64,000 nucleotides of DNA from Allobosea sp. (GCF_017308075.1 NZ_JAFKFX010000025.1:124001-188000); one strand, 5' to 3'; counted from the first letter of the stretch, positions 30,524 to 39,696 are shown. Translations and numbers: made by a program. Notes: generated from the sequence alone by a model not told the origin.

Positions 30524-31483
30524 ATGAGCGAACAGCCCACCCCCCCGCGGCAGCAGCGCCTGCCCGGCCGCTTCGTCATCGGTACGCGCGCCAGCCCGCT
30601 CGCCATGGCGCAGGCCCGGGAATTCGCCGGCCGGCTGATGGAGGCCCATGGCTGGGCCGCCGAGGACCTGCCCTTCGACCCGATCGTCACCACCGGCGAT
30701 TCGATCCAGAATCGCTCGCTCGCCGCGGCCGGCGGCAAGGGATTGTTCACCAAGGAACTCGATGTCGCCCAGCTCGCCGGGATGATCGATTTCGCCGTGC
30801 ACTCCTCCAAGGACCTGCAGACCGAGCTGCCGCCCGGCCTCGTGGTCGGCGGCTATCTGCCGCGCGAGGATGCGCGCGACGTGCTGATCTCACGCGGCAT
30901 CTCCCGCCTCGCCGACCTGCCGCAGGGCGCCGTGATCGGCTCGGCCTCGCTGCGCCGGCAGGCGATGCTGCGCCGAATCCGGCCCGATCTGAAGGTCGTT
31001 CTGCTGCGCGGCAATGTCGCGCGGCGCATGGAGAAGGTCGCCAGCGGCGAGATCGACGCGACGCTGCTGGCGCTCGCCGGGCTGCGCCGGCTCGGCCTCG
31101 AGGACAAGGCGAGCGGCATCCTGTCCATCGCGGAATCGCTACCGGCGGTCGGCCAGGGCGCGATCGGCATCGTGATCCGCGAGGACGACGCCGCCGCGAT
31201 CGCGGCACTCGCCCCGGTGATCTGCCGTGAAACCGGGATCGCGGTCACGGCCGAGCGCGCCTTCCTGGCCGAGGTCGACGGCTCCTGCCGCATGCCGATC
31301 GCCGGCCATGCCGTCGTCGACGGCGAACGCGTGCATCTGCGCGCCCAGCTGCTCTCGCCCGACGGCTCGCAATGCGCCGAGGGTGAGCGCCATGGTTCCG
31401 TCACGGAAGCCGCGCAACTGGGAGCCGATCTCGGGCGCGAATTGCGCGCCCGCGCCCCGGCCGGCATCTACGATCCGGCCTGA
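30524..31483 (+). CDS. hemC: porphobilinogen deaminase (hydroxymethylbilane synthase)
   Basis: Joins four porphobilinogens to hydroxymethylbilane; 319 aa. FVIGTRASPLAMAQARE opens the protein. DFAVHSSKDLQTELPPGL holds the catalytic Asp region, and EVDGSCRMPIAGHA carries the Cys that binds the dipyrromethane cofactor. A start 15 codons earlier (30479) is possible, with AGAAGG close upstream; 30524 was chosen because it fits the family length, though the evidence is not decisive. It is first of a heme operon with hemD-Mic60 and hemY, divergent from tsaD. Confidence 0.93.
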   Translation: MSEQPTPPRQQRLPGRFVIGTRASPLAMAQAREFAGRLMEAHGWAAEDLPFDPIVTTGDSIQNRSLAAAGGKGLFTKELDVAQLAGMIDFAVHSSKDLQTELPPGLVVGGYLPREDARDVLISRGISRLADLPQGAVIGSASLRRQAMLRRIRPDLKVVLLRGNVARRMEKVASGEIDATLLALAGLRRLGLEDKASGILSIAESLPAVGQGAIGIVIREDDAAAIAALAPVICRETGIAVTAERAFLAEVDGSCRMPIAGHAVVDGERVHLRAQLLSPDGSQCAEGERHGSVTEAAQLGADLGRELRARAPAGIYDPA

Positions 31484-31515
31484 GCCTCTACGACCGGCCG
31501 AAACGAGGAGACGAC

Positions 31516-33531
31516 ATGCGCGTTCTGGTGTTGAGACCGCAGCCCGATGCCGAGCGCACCGCCAAGGTGCTGCGCGAGCGCGGCCAGGAGCCGGTCCTGG
31601 CGCCGCTCTTCAGCATCGTCCCAGGCGCGGAGCCGGCACCGAAAGGCCCGTTCGACGCGATCGTGCTGACCAGCGCCAACGCCGTTCCGGCGCTGGAGCA
31701 GTTGCCGAAGGCCTGGCGCAAGGCGCTTCCTGCATTCTGTGTCGGCAGCCGCACCGCCGATGCGGCCGGGGAACTCGGCTTCGCGACCCGCAACGCCAAG
31801 GGCAACCGCGCCGATCTCCTCGCTTTGATCTCCAGCCAATTGCCGGCGCCGAAGAAGCTGCTCTTCGTCGCCGGGCAGGACCGCCATGACGATCTGCCGG
31901 AGCAATTGCGCGCCGCCGGCCATGAGGTCGCGATCTGGACGGCCTATGAGGCCAGGGCGGTCGAGAGCCTGCCCGAGGCCGCCGTCGAGGCCCTGCGCCG
32001 CCGCGAGGTCGATGCCGCCCTGCATTATTCTCCGCGCAGCGCCCAGACTTTCCTTTCGCTGGCCGGCGCTGCCGGCCTGACCGAGCAGGCGCTCGCCTTG
32101 CCTCAGGTCGCGCTTTCGGCCGAGATCGCCGCACCGCTGATCGGCGCCGGCGCCGGCACCGTGCTGGTCGCCGAGCATGCCGAGGAGGCCGCTCTGCTCG
32201 CCGCACTCGACCAACTGCCGGCTCGCATTCTGCTCGATGGCGGTGCTAGAGAGGAAACGGCGGCGGCCGAACCGGCTGCCGAGACGGAAAAGGATGCCAT
32301 GAGCGAGCCGAGCAGCGAACAGAGCCCGGCCGCAAAGCGTCGCAGCCGCTCGGGCCGCACCCCGCCGACCATCGAATTGCAGCCGCAGGGCGAACCGACC
32401 GCCGAGGTCTCCCCCGAAGCCGCGACGCCTGAGCCGGAGTCCGCCGCGAGCCCCGCCGCCGAAACCGAGCGCGCCGCCGAGGCCGTATTGCCCAGCGAGG
32501 CCCTCCCCCGCGAGTTCGAGCCGCCCCCGCCTCCCCTGCCTGAGCGCCGCCCCGGCCTGCCGGCGCTTGCTCTCGCCGGACTGATCGGCGGCGCGGTCGG
32601 CGCCGGGCTGGTGCTGCTCGGCCTCAAGCTCGCCGGCCCCGACGACGCCGCCCGCCTCGCCGAGTTGAACCGTCGGATCGAGGCGCTGCAGGCCCAGAGC
32701 GCCGCCTTGCCCAGCCGCGCCGCACTCGAGGCGATCGAGCGCAAGGCCAGCGCCGCCGCCGACAGCGCGGCCAAGGCCGACGCCGTGGCGCAGAGCAATG
32801 CGAGCCGCCTCGCCGAGCTCGCCAAGGCCGCCCCCGCGGTCGCGGCGGGCGACGCCGCCGCCCTGGCCCAGGTCACCGAAAAGCTCAGCCAGGCCGACAG
32901 CAACGCCGCCGCCGCCCGCACTGCCGCAACCGAACTCGAGCGCCGCCTCGGCGAGACCGGGCAACGCCTCGCCGCTGTCGAGACCACCGCCAAGAACGCT
33001 CTGGTGCCGAGCCGGCAGGCACTCGCCGCCACCCGCATCGTCCTCGCCGAGCGCGTGCGCGACGCGATCGCCGTCGGCCGGCCATTCCAGCAGGACGTCG
33101 CCGCGCTCGCAGCAGGCGGCATCCCGGCCGCCGAGCTGACCGCACTCGATACGGTCGCCGCCAAGGGCGCCTCGACCGGCGACGCCCTGCTCGCCCAGTT
33201 CCGCAGCCACCGCGCATTGTTTGCCCGCGAGAGCGCCCCGCCGGCCAGCAGCTGGGAGGACAAGCTGCTCGGGCTCGCCAGCCGGATCGTCACCATCCGC
33301 CCGGTCGGCGACACCGGCGCGAACGATCCGGCGACGCTGCCGATCCGGCTGGAGAACGCTCTGGTGCAGAACGACATCGCCACTGCGGCGGCGCTCTGGG
33401 CGCAGCTGCCGGAGCCGGCCCGCCGCCCCAGCGAGGCGTTCGGGACGGCGCTCAAGCAACGTGCGGCAGCCGAGGCCGCCATCGCCGCGATCGCGCGCAA
33501 TGCGGTCGCCGCCCTGGGTTCGGCAGGCTGA
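31516..33531 (+). CDS. hemD: uroporphyrinogen-III synthase fused to Mic60/mitofilin-like membrane protein
   Basis: 671 aa in one uninterrupted frame. Residues about 1-245 are HemD (opening MRVLVLRPQPDAERTA; PFDAIVLTSANAV; DAALHYSPRSAQTFLSL), which cyclises hydroxymethylbilane. A Pro/Glu/Ala-rich linker (246-345) is followed by one membrane span (about 350-372), a long Ala-rich coiled coil (about 380-490), and a C-terminal mitofilin-like domain (about 498-671; ALAATRIVLAERVRDAI). Alphaproteobacterial Mic60 genes are known to lie beside hem genes. Here both parts share a frame. An internal ATG at 32299 has AAAGGA upstream and could yield Mic60 alone. GAGGAG precedes the 31516 start. Confidence 0.85.
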   Translation: MRVLVLRPQPDAERTAKVLRERGQEPVLAPLFSIVPGAEPAPKGPFDAIVLTSANAVPALEQLPKAWRKALPAFCVGSRTADAAGELGFATRNAKGNRADLLALISSQLPAPKKLLFVAGQDRHDDLPEQLRAAGHEVAIWTAYEARAVESLPEAAVEALRRREVDAALHYSPRSAQTFLSLAGAAGLTEQALALPQVALSAEIAAPLIGAGAGTVLVAEHAEEAALLAALDQLPARILLDGGAREETAAAEPAAETEKDAMSEPSSEQSPAAKRRSRSGRTPPTIELQPQGEPTAEVSPEAATPEPESAASPAAETERAAEAVLPSEALPREFEPPPPPLPERRPGLPALALAGLIGGAVGAGLVLLGLKLAGPDDAARLAELNRRIEALQAQSAALPSRAALEAIERKASAAADSAAKADAVAQSNASRLAELAKAAPAVAAGDAAALAQVTEKLSQADSNAAAARTAATELERRLGETGQRLAAVETTAKNALVPSRQALAATRIVLAERVRDAIAVGRPFQQDVAALAAGGIPAAELTALDTVAAKGASTGDALLAQFRSHRALFARESAPPASSWEDKLLGLASRIVTIRPVGDTGANDPATLPIRLENALVQNDIATAAALWAQLPEPARRPSEAFGTALKQRAAAEAAIAAIARNAVAALGSAG

Positions 33532-33541
33532 GGAAGGCTCC

Positions 33542-35227
33542 ATGGTTCGCGTACTGACCTATCTCCTCGTCATCGCCGCGCTGGCAGCCGGCGCCGTCTG
33601 GCTCGCCGACCGCCCGGGCGAGGTCTCGGTGCTCTGGCAGGGCTACCGGATCGAGACCAGCGTCGCGATCGCCGCGATCGGCGTCATCTTGCTCGCCTTC
33701 CTGGCCTTGGTCGTCTGGGCGGTGCTGCGCTTCGTGCTCGGCCTGCCCTCGGCCTTCAGCTTCGCCTCACGGTCGCGCCGCCGGGCGCGCGGCTTCGAGG
33801 CGGTATCCCGCGGCATGGTCGCGATCGGCGCCGGCGATCCCATCGCCGCCGGCCGCCACGCCCATGACGCCCGCAAATTCGCGGCCGAGGAGCCGCTGAC
33901 CCTGCTGCTCGAGGCCCAGACCGCCCAGCTCACCGGCGATCGCGGCCGCGCCGAGGCCGCCTTCAAGGCGATGCTCGACAAGCCCGAGACCCGGGTGCTC
34001 GGCCTGCGCGGCCTGTTCGTCGAGGCGCGCCGCCGCGGCGACATGGCTGCGGCCCGCGCCTTCGCCGACGAGGCGGTGCGCCGCTCGCCCTCGCTCGCCT
34101 GGGCCAATGATGCCCTGCTCGATTTCCACACCAGCGCCGGCGACTGGCAGGCGGCGCGCACCGCCGTCGAGCGCCGAGCCGCGCTGCGCCTCGCCGACAA
34201 GGCCGAGGCCAAGCGCCAGCGCGCCGTTCTGCTCGCCGCCGAGGCGCTCGAAGCCAAGGGCCGCGAACCCGAGAAGGCGCTCGCCGCCGCACTCGAAGCC
34301 GCCAAGCTCGCCCCGGGGCTGACCCCGGCGGCGGCCCTGGCCGGGCGCATGCTCTCCGAGCGCGGCGACGTCAAGAAGGCGGCGAGGCTGCTCGAAGCCG
34401 CCTGGAAGGAAGCTTCCCACCCCGATATCGCCGCCGCCTATCTCGATGTCCGCCCCGGCGACAGCGCCCGCGATCGCCTCGCCCGCGCCGAGACGCTGAC
34501 CCGGCTGCGTCCCTCCGACCCGGAGGGCGTGCTGGCGCTCGCCGGCGCGGCGATCCACGCCCAGGACTTCGGGAAGGCGCGCGCGGCGCTGAAGCCGCTG
34601 CTCGCCGGTGGCGCCTCGGTCCGGGTCTGCCTGCTGATGGCCGAGCTCGAAGAGGCCGAGCACGGCGCCGCCGGGCGCGTCCGCGAATGGCTCGCTCGTG
34701 CCACCCGTGCCCCGCGCGACGCGGCCTGGGTCGCCGATGGACTGGTCTCCGACCATTGGCTGCCGGTTTCGCCGATCTCCGGCCGCCTCGATGCCTTCGT
34801 CTGGACGATGCCGCCGGTGACGCTCGGCCGCCCCGCCGCCGATCTCGACGACGTGCTCGCCGATCTCGACGAGTCCGCGCCGCTCCTCGAAGGACGTGTC
34901 GAAACCGCGACGCCGGAGCCCGCCGCCGCGATCGTCGAGGCCGTTCCGGCCGCCACCGTGGCCGAGACGGTCACACCCACCCCGACGCCTGCCGCTGTGG
35001 AGACCCGAGCCGAATCTACGCCGGAAGCCAAGCCCGAACCCGTTGCCAAGCCGAAGCCCGAACCGGCGGCTACCGCGCCCGCCGAGGCGGCTCCGAGCCC
35101 CGCCAAGCCAGCCGGACAGGCCCGGCCATCGCCGGTGGTCTTCCCGGTCGCCCACGCTCCCGACGATCCGGGACCGGAACAGGCAAAGCCGGAAGAACCG
35201 AAGGGCCGCTTCCGCCTCTTCGGCTGA
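33542..35227 (+). CDS. hemY: HemY-like membrane TPR protein
   Basis: 561 aa. Two N-terminal membrane segments (about 4-22 and 42-66) with the HemY_N pattern ADRPGEVSVLWQGYRIETSV, then a helical repeat region of TPR type (about 90-420). The Ala/Pro/Glu/Lys-rich low-complexity tail (about 450-545) is presumably disordered. The gene lies ten bases after hemD-Mic60. HemY of the gamma/alpha type is not an enzyme of known activity and is thought to assist heme synthesis complexes. An upstream extension to 33221 overlaps the fusion gene and is rejected. Confidence 0.9.
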   Translation: MVRVLTYLLVIAALAAGAVWLADRPGEVSVLWQGYRIETSVAIAAIGVILLAFLALVVWAVLRFVLGLPSAFSFASRSRRRARGFEAVSRGMVAIGAGDPIAAGRHAHDARKFAAEEPLTLLLEAQTAQLTGDRGRAEAAFKAMLDKPETRVLGLRGLFVEARRRGDMAAARAFADEAVRRSPSLAWANDALLDFHTSAGDWQAARTAVERRAALRLADKAEAKRQRAVLLAAEALEAKGREPEKALAAALEAAKLAPGLTPAAALAGRMLSERGDVKKAARLLEAAWKEASHPDIAAAYLDVRPGDSARDRLARAETLTRLRPSDPEGVLALAGAAIHAQDFGKARAALKPLLAGGASVRVCLLMAELEEAEHGAAGRVREWLARATRAPRDAAWVADGLVSDHWLPVSPISGRLDAFVWTMPPVTLGRPAADLDDVLADLDESAPLLEGRVETATPEPAAAIVEAVPAATVAETVTPTPTPAAVETRAESTPEAKPEPVAKPKPEPAATAPAEAAPSPAKPAGQARPSPVVFPVAHAPDDPGPEQAKPEEPKGRFRLFG

Positions 35228-35392
35228 CGCAATTCGGCGTCCTTCCTCGGCCAGAGCGCCATGACGAGCCGGCCACCTCCTGACGGGAGGGGGCCGACTC
35301 GCGCCTCGCGCGGCCCGAGCTGCCGATTAAGGCCCGCACATGATCTGTGATCTTTGGGTGCGATTTTCTTCCCTTGCGCCTATAGACGGGAC

Positions 35393-36421
35393 ATGAACGC
35401 GCCCAACCCCACTGATGTCCCGACTGAACTCGTCATTGCCGCCGAGCATGCCGGCCTGCGCCTCGACAAAGCGCTGGCGCTGCTCGCCGGCGAGATTTCC
35501 CGTGCCCGGCTGCAGCAGGTGATCAAGGAGGGCGGCGTCAGCATCGACGGCGCCGTGATCGCCGACCCCAGCCGCAAGGTCGCCGAGGGACAGAAGCTCA
35601 CTCTGGTGATGCCCGAGGCCAAGCCCGCCGCGCCGGTCGGCCAGGCGATCCCGCTCGACGTCGTCTTCGAGGACGAGCACCTGATCGTCATCGACAAGCC
35701 CGCCGGCCTCGTCGTCCACCCCGCCGGCGGCCATGAGGACGGCACGCTGGTCAATGCGCTGATCGCCCATTGCGGCGCGAGCCTCTCCGGCATTGGCGGC
35801 GTGCGCCGACCCGGCATCGTCCACCGCCTCGACAAGGACACCAGCGGCCTGCTCGTCGTCGCTAAGCACGACAAGGCGCATCAGGGGCTGGCCAAGCAAT
35901 TCGCCGATCACGGCCGCACGGGGCCGCTCGAACGGGCCTACCTGGCCCTGGTCTGGGGAGCGCCGCGCCGCCATAGCGGCACGATCGACGCACCGATCGA
36001 ACGCTCCAACCGCAATCGCGAGAAGATGATGGTGGTCGGCGAAGGCCGGGGCCGCGAGGCCATCACCCATATCGAATTGATCGAGCGCTATCCGCCCTTG
36101 CTGCGCGGCCATGAGGAGGTCGAAGCACTGGCGAGCCTGGTCGAATGCCAGCTCGAGACCGGCCGCACCCACCAGATCCGCGTCCATATGAGCCATATCG
36201 GCCACCCCCTGCTCGGCGACCAGCTCTATGGCTCGGGCTTCATGACCAAGGCCAGCCGCCTGCCGGAAGGCGCACGCGCCGCGCTCACCGCTCTCGGCCG
36301 CCAGGCTCTGCATGCGCGCCTGCTCGGTTTTGCGCATCCGGTCACCCGCGAGGAGCTGCATTTCGAGTCGGAACCACCGGACGACTTTGCACGTTTGCAA
36401 AGAGAACTCGCGATCCTGTGA
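35393..36421 (+). CDS. RluA/RluD family 23S rRNA pseudouridine synthase
   Basis: 342 aa. An N-terminal S4 RNA-binding domain (GLRLDKALALLAGEISRARL, then IKEGGVSIDG) is followed by the catalytic domain with HRLDKDTSGLLVVAK, in which the Asp is the catalytic residue. ETGRTHQIRVHMSHIGHPLLGD is the second family signature. ATG 35393 is favoured over an upstream TTG. The size and S4 domain fit RluD (positions 1911/1915/1917 in E. coli numbering), but RluC-type specificity cannot be excluded. Confidence 0.9.
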   Translation: MNAPNPTDVPTELVIAAEHAGLRLDKALALLAGEISRARLQQVIKEGGVSIDGAVIADPSRKVAEGQKLTLVMPEAKPAAPVGQAIPLDVVFEDEHLIVIDKPAGLVVHPAGGHEDGTLVNALIAHCGASLSGIGGVRRPGIVHRLDKDTSGLLVVAKHDKAHQGLAKQFADHGRTGPLERAYLALVWGAPRRHSGTIDAPIERSNRNREKMMVVGEGRGREAITHIELIERYPPLLRGHEEVEALASLVECQLETGRTHQIRVHMSHIGHPLLGDQLYGSGFMTKASRLPEGARAALTALGRQALHARLLGFAHPVTREELHFESEPPDDFARLQRELAIL

Positions 36422-36627
36422 CGGTTTTTTGCTGCGCCGCCCACTTTCGGTCACTCTCGCATTGAATATACTGCACTGCGAAGCGGATGGCTGAAGGGGC
36501 GCCGCTGGGAGCGCTACCCGCGAATTGACGACGGTCTTCGTCGAGGCAGCGCGCCGCACAATCCTGCCCGATGGATCATCGGGTGGTCGGCTCGCCGCTG
36601 TGCGGGAGCCTGGAGAGGAGTACGAGC
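36422..36627 (+). promoter_or_regulatory. rpoH upstream region
   Basis: The 206-base gap holds TATACT at 36467-36472, a good -10 match, but no convincing -35 at 17 bases. GGAGAGGAG lies ahead of the rpoH ATG. No other structure was seen. Confidence 0.3.
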
Positions 36628-37524
36628 ATGGCGATTGCGTCGCTGCCCGTCATGTCCGCCGAGGGCGGACTTTCACGCTATCTGGAAGAGATCCGTCGGT
36701 TCCCGATGCTGGAACCGAACGAGGAATTCATGCTGGCCAAGCGCTGGCGCGAGCATGGCGACCGCGACGCGGCGCACAAGCTCGTCACCTCGCATCTGCG
36801 CCTCGTCGCCAAGATCGCCATGGGCTATCGCGGCTACGGGCTGCCGATCGGCGAGGTCGTGTCCGAGGGCAATGTCGGCCTGATGCAGGCGGTCAAGCGC
36901 TTCGAGCCCGACAAGGGCTTCCGGCTCGCGACCTATGCGATGTGGTGGATCAAGGCCTCGATCCAGGAATATATCCTGCGTTCCTGGTCGCTGGTGAAGA
37001 TGGGTACCACCGCCAACCAGAAGAAGCTGTTCTTCAACCTGCGCAAGGCCAAGAGCAAGATCTCGGCGCTCGGCGACGGCGATCTGCGGCCCGACCAGGT
37101 CAAGAGCATCGCCACCAAGCTCGGCGTCGGCGAACAGGACGTCGTCGACATGAATCGTCGCCTCGGCGGCGACGCCTCGCTCAACACGCCGCTGCGCGAG
37201 GATGGCGAGGGTGAATGGCAGGACTGGCTGGTCGACGACAGCGAGAGCCAGGAGAACCGGCTCGCCGAATCCGAGGAAAGCGACAATCGCCATTCGGCGC
37301 TGCGCGAGGCCTTGAACGTCCTCAACCCGCGCGAGCGCCGCATCTTCGAGGCGCGCCGCCTCGCCGAGGACCCGATCACCCTCGAGCAGCTCTCGGAGGA
37401 GTTCGGCGTCTCGCGCGAGCGCGTCCGTCAGATCGAGGTCCGTGCCTTCGAGAAGGTGCAGGAGGCGGTCAAGAAGGCGCTGGTGCGGATCGAGGCGCCG
37501 CGCGCCGCGATCGGCGCTCAGTAG
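36628..37524 (+). CDS. rpoH: RNA polymerase sigma-32 factor
   Basis: Heat-shock sigma factor, 298 aa. Region 2 (SHLRLVAKIAMGYRGYGLPI; GEVVSEGNVGLMQAVKRFEP; ATYAMWWIKASIQEYI), the RpoH box QKKLFFNLRKAK that separates sigma-32 from other group factors, and region 4 (LEQLSEEFGVSRERVRQIE) are all present. The start was set at ATG 36628 by GGAGAGGAG upstream. It converges with the DUF2125 gene, and the last seven bases of the two genes overlap. Alphaproteobacteria often carry two rpoH genes, so this may be one of a pair. Confidence 0.94.
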   Translation: MAIASLPVMSAEGGLSRYLEEIRRFPMLEPNEEFMLAKRWREHGDRDAAHKLVTSHLRLVAKIAMGYRGYGLPIGEVVSEGNVGLMQAVKRFEPDKGFRLATYAMWWIKASIQEYILRSWSLVKMGTTANQKKLFFNLRKAKSKISALGDGDLRPDQVKSIATKLGVGEQDVVDMNRRLGGDASLNTPLREDGEGEWQDWLVDDSESQENRLAESEESDNRHSALREALNVLNPRERRIFEARRLAEDPITLEQLSEEFGVSRERVRQIEVRAFEKVQEAVKKALVRIEAPRAAIGAQ

Positions 37525-38582
37525 AGCGGCCGCAGCGGTTGCAGGGGCAGCCGCACCGGCCCGAGAAAGACCCTGCCCTCGCGCAGGACGACCGGCGGCA
37601 GCGGCGTGAGCCCTGCCGCCGCATTGCTTTGCGCCGCATTGGCCCGCCCGCCCAGCAGCGCGCCGAGCCCCGCGGTCAGCCCCCCGACCCTGATGCCGGC
37701 GACGCGCTCGATCCCGGCGACCGCGGCATCGACCTGCCCGGCCGGCCGATGCGCCTCGTCGAGCCCGAGCCGGCCGGAAGCCTCGAACCGGGCCGTGCCT
37801 TTGAGCAGGCTAAGCCGCGTGATCTCGATCCCGCCATTGGCCGTGCGCCAGCTTTCCAGCGCATCGGGATTGAAGCCGCGCCGAAAAGCGTAGGATTGCA
37901 AGACGGTCGCCTGCACGTCGAGATCGCTCGGTGCGGCATCGCCGAGCAGGGCATCGAGCACCGGCAAGACCGCTCCCTTCGTGCTCAGCGCGACATCGAC
38001 CGCCTGCTGACTGGCATAATTCTGCTGGTTCGGCCGCAGATGCGCCTCGAACAGCGCCGAGCGCAGCGTTTCGCTACGCAGGCCGCCGCTCTCGTCCGGA
38101 GTGCGCAGCGTCGCGACCGGGTCGTGCACGACGAGCGAAATGCGCTCGAAACCGGTCGTGGTCAGGCGCAGGCTGGCCTCGAGCGCGCTCCAGTTGAGAT
38201 CGGCGTTCTGCCTGGCCGGGAGAGTCGCGGTCAGCGGCCCGGTGGCTTGCAGGATCAGATGCCCCGGCGCGGTCGCCTGGGCTACGGCGACGGCGGGGCC
38301 GGTCTCGACCTTAACCTCGTCGCCCCAGCGCGAGGAGACCAGCGTCACGCCGGCGCAGCGCAGCTCGATCCGGAACGGGTAGCCGCCGATGCTGCGATCG
38401 CGGCAGGTCCAGTTGCGACCGGCAGCCGCCTCGCGCGCGATTCCCGCGTCGAGATGCTGCTCGACCTTGCCACGCGCCATCACCCAGAGCCCCGACCAGC
38501 CCGCGGCGAGGATGGCGAGCAGGACGAAGGGAGCATAGAGCCAGAAACGGCTGTTCCGTCGCGCGGTGATGTCGGCAGGCAT
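37518..38582 (-). CDS. DUF2125 domain protein
   Basis: 354 aa. One N-terminal membrane span (about 13-35, FWLYAPFVLLAILAAGWSGL) is followed by a periplasmic body with CRDRSIGGYPFRIELRCAG, the DUF2125 hallmark including paired Cys. The rest is beta-rich and Ala/Leu-rich and ends at RPLY. GGGAG precedes the ATG by nine bases. The function of this alphaproteobacterial family is unknown; the AsmA-like strand pattern hints at an envelope or lipid-related role (inference). Its 3' end overlaps rpoH tail to tail by seven bases. Confidence 0.85.
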   Translation of the reverse strand: MPADITARRNSRFWLYAPFVLLAILAAGWSGLWVMARGKVEQHLDAGIAREAAAGRNWTCRDRSIGGYPFRIELRCAGVTLVSSRWGDEVKVETGPAVAVAQATAPGHLILQATGPLTATLPARQNADLNWSALEASLRLTTTGFERISLVVHDPVATLRTPDESGGLRSETLRSALFEAHLRPNQQNYASQQAVDVALSTKGAVLPVLDALLGDAAPSDLDVQATVLQSYAFRRGFNPDALESWRTANGGIEITRLSLLKGTARFEASGRLGLDEAHRPAGQVDAAVAGIERVAGIRVGGLTAGLGALLGGRANAAQSNAAAGLTPLPPVVLREGRVFLGPVRLPLQPLRPLY

Positions 38583-38713
38583 GCGCGGTCGCTCCCTTGC
38601 AAGGATTCCGGCGGATTGATAGCGACCGGGGCGGCAAGAGGCCAGCGCCGATCCGCTTGCGGATCGTGGCGTCCTGTCTGCCGAGGCAAGCGGGCCAAAT
38701 TGTGAGGGTACGG

Positions 38714-39271
38714 ATGACCGAAGCGGAAACGCCGGAGGATCTCTGGGTCTTCGGCTATGGCTCGCTGATCTGGCGACCGGGCTTTGATTTCGTCGAGCGG
38801 GCCGGAGCACGCCTGCACGGCTTCCATCGCTCGCTCTGCATCTATTCGCATGTGCATCGCGGCACGCCCGAGACACCCGGCCTGGTGCTGGGGCTGGATC
38901 GCGGCGGCATCTGCCGCGGCGTCGCCTTTCGCGTGCCGGTCGACCAGGCCGCGGAAACCATCGATTATCTGCGAGCCCGCGAGCAGGCGACCGCGGTCTA
39001 TCTCGAAAGGCGGCTCGCCATCCGCCTCGACGACGGGCGGCGCCTGAATGCGCTCACCTATATCGCCGACCGGGCCCACGGCCAGTATGCCGGCCGCTTG
39101 CCGGAAGCGGCGGTGCTCGGCTTCGTACGGCAGGGCAAGGGCGTCTCAGGCGAGAATCCGGACTATGTCCGGCGCACCCAGGAGCACCTGCATGAGATGG
39201 GCATCCACGACCCGCTGCTGACCCACCTCGTCGCCGAACTCGACAAGAGCGCGGGTCCTGCCTCGACCTGA
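38714..39271 (+). CDS. ChaC-like gamma-glutamylcyclotransferase
   Basis: 185 aa. DLWVFGYGSLIWRPGFDF near the N-terminus is the ChaC signature with the YGSL substrate loop. It is followed by RGICRG-type VAFRVP, and YLERRLAIRL holds a Glu that may be catalytic. Family members degrade glutathione to 5-oxoproline and Cys-Gly in the cytoplasm. The ATG at 38714 follows GAGGG by a few bases. It is divergent from DUF2125 and converges with the SOS-box gene, with only four bases between stops. Confidence 0.88.
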   Translation: MTEAETPEDLWVFGYGSLIWRPGFDFVERAGARLHGFHRSLCIYSHVHRGTPETPGLVLGLDRGGICRGVAFRVPVDQAAETIDYLRAREQATAVYLERRLAIRLDDGRRLNALTYIADRAHGQYAGRLPEAAVLGFVRQGKGVSGENPDYVRRTQEHLHEMGIHDPLLTHLVAELDKSAGPAST

Positions 39272-39275
39272 GCCT

Positions 39276-39662
39276 TCAGGCCTCGGGCATCAGATCGGCG
39301 AGCGCGGCGCGCCGGCTCGCGCCGTCCTCTGCCAGCAAATGCACATGGATTTCGCAGGCACCGGCCATGGCGGCCGCGTCGCGCCAACGGGTCAGCGCCG
39401 CATCGATGCCGAAGGCTCCGCTGTCGCGCGCCGCGACGATCGTCCGCTCCGGCGAGACGGCGAGCAGCACGGCATCGGTGAAATTCAGCGCATGCCCGTC
39501 CTGCACGGCAAAGACCGAGGCGACATAGCGCCGCCCCGAGCGGCCCCGCCAGGCCGTGAAGCGCCGTTCGGCCAGTTGCGCCGCACCGCGCAGCGGCGCC
39601 TCACGCGCGGTCCGCACCGGGCTATCCTCGCAAGGGCCGGCCAGAAGAGCCAGAGCAGCCAT
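39276..39662 (-). CDS. hypothetical protein behind a LexA-like operator
   Basis: 128 aa, family not recognised. It has no membrane span and no signal peptide. Small residues and Arg dominate; RRFTAWRGRSGRRYVASVFAV and FTDAVLLAVSPERTIVAARD suggest one compact alpha/beta domain. The Shine-Dalgarno is strong (AAGGAGG). It is transcribed alone and converges with the ChaC-like gene. Four GAAC/GTTC half-sites in the promoter suggest control by LexA as part of the DNA-damage response (inference). It is also close to plsC on the same strand, separated by a 59-base gap that holds the operator. Confidence 0.75.
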   Translation of the reverse strand: MAALALLAGPCEDSPVRTAREAPLRGAAQLAERRFTAWRGRSGRRYVASVFAVQDGHALNFTDAVLLAVSPERTIVAARDSGAFGIDAALTRWRDAAAMAGACEIHVHLLAEDGASRRAALADLMPEA

Positions 39663-39664
39663 CG

Positions 39665-39696
39665 GTTCCTCCTTTGTTCCAGAACAAAATCAGAAC
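39665..39696 (-). promoter_or_regulatory. double LexA-type box (GAAC/GTTC, 7-base spacing)
   Basis: Read on the plus strand: GTTC at 39665, GTTC at 39676, GAAC at 39682, GAAC at 39693. Each pair has seven bases between half-sites, the alphaproteobacterial SOS box. The array is symmetric about 39680/39681. A TTGACA (-35) lies at 39710-39715 on the minus strand, so the boxes cover the -10 and start region. Confidence 0.65.

Noticed and set aside
32290-32310. HemD-Mic60 junction as a sequencing error joining two genes
   Set aside because: The frame is continuous, with coding-like composition throughout the linker, and no stop remains in the same frame. An error cannot be fully excluded, so it is given as a refutation route in the finding.
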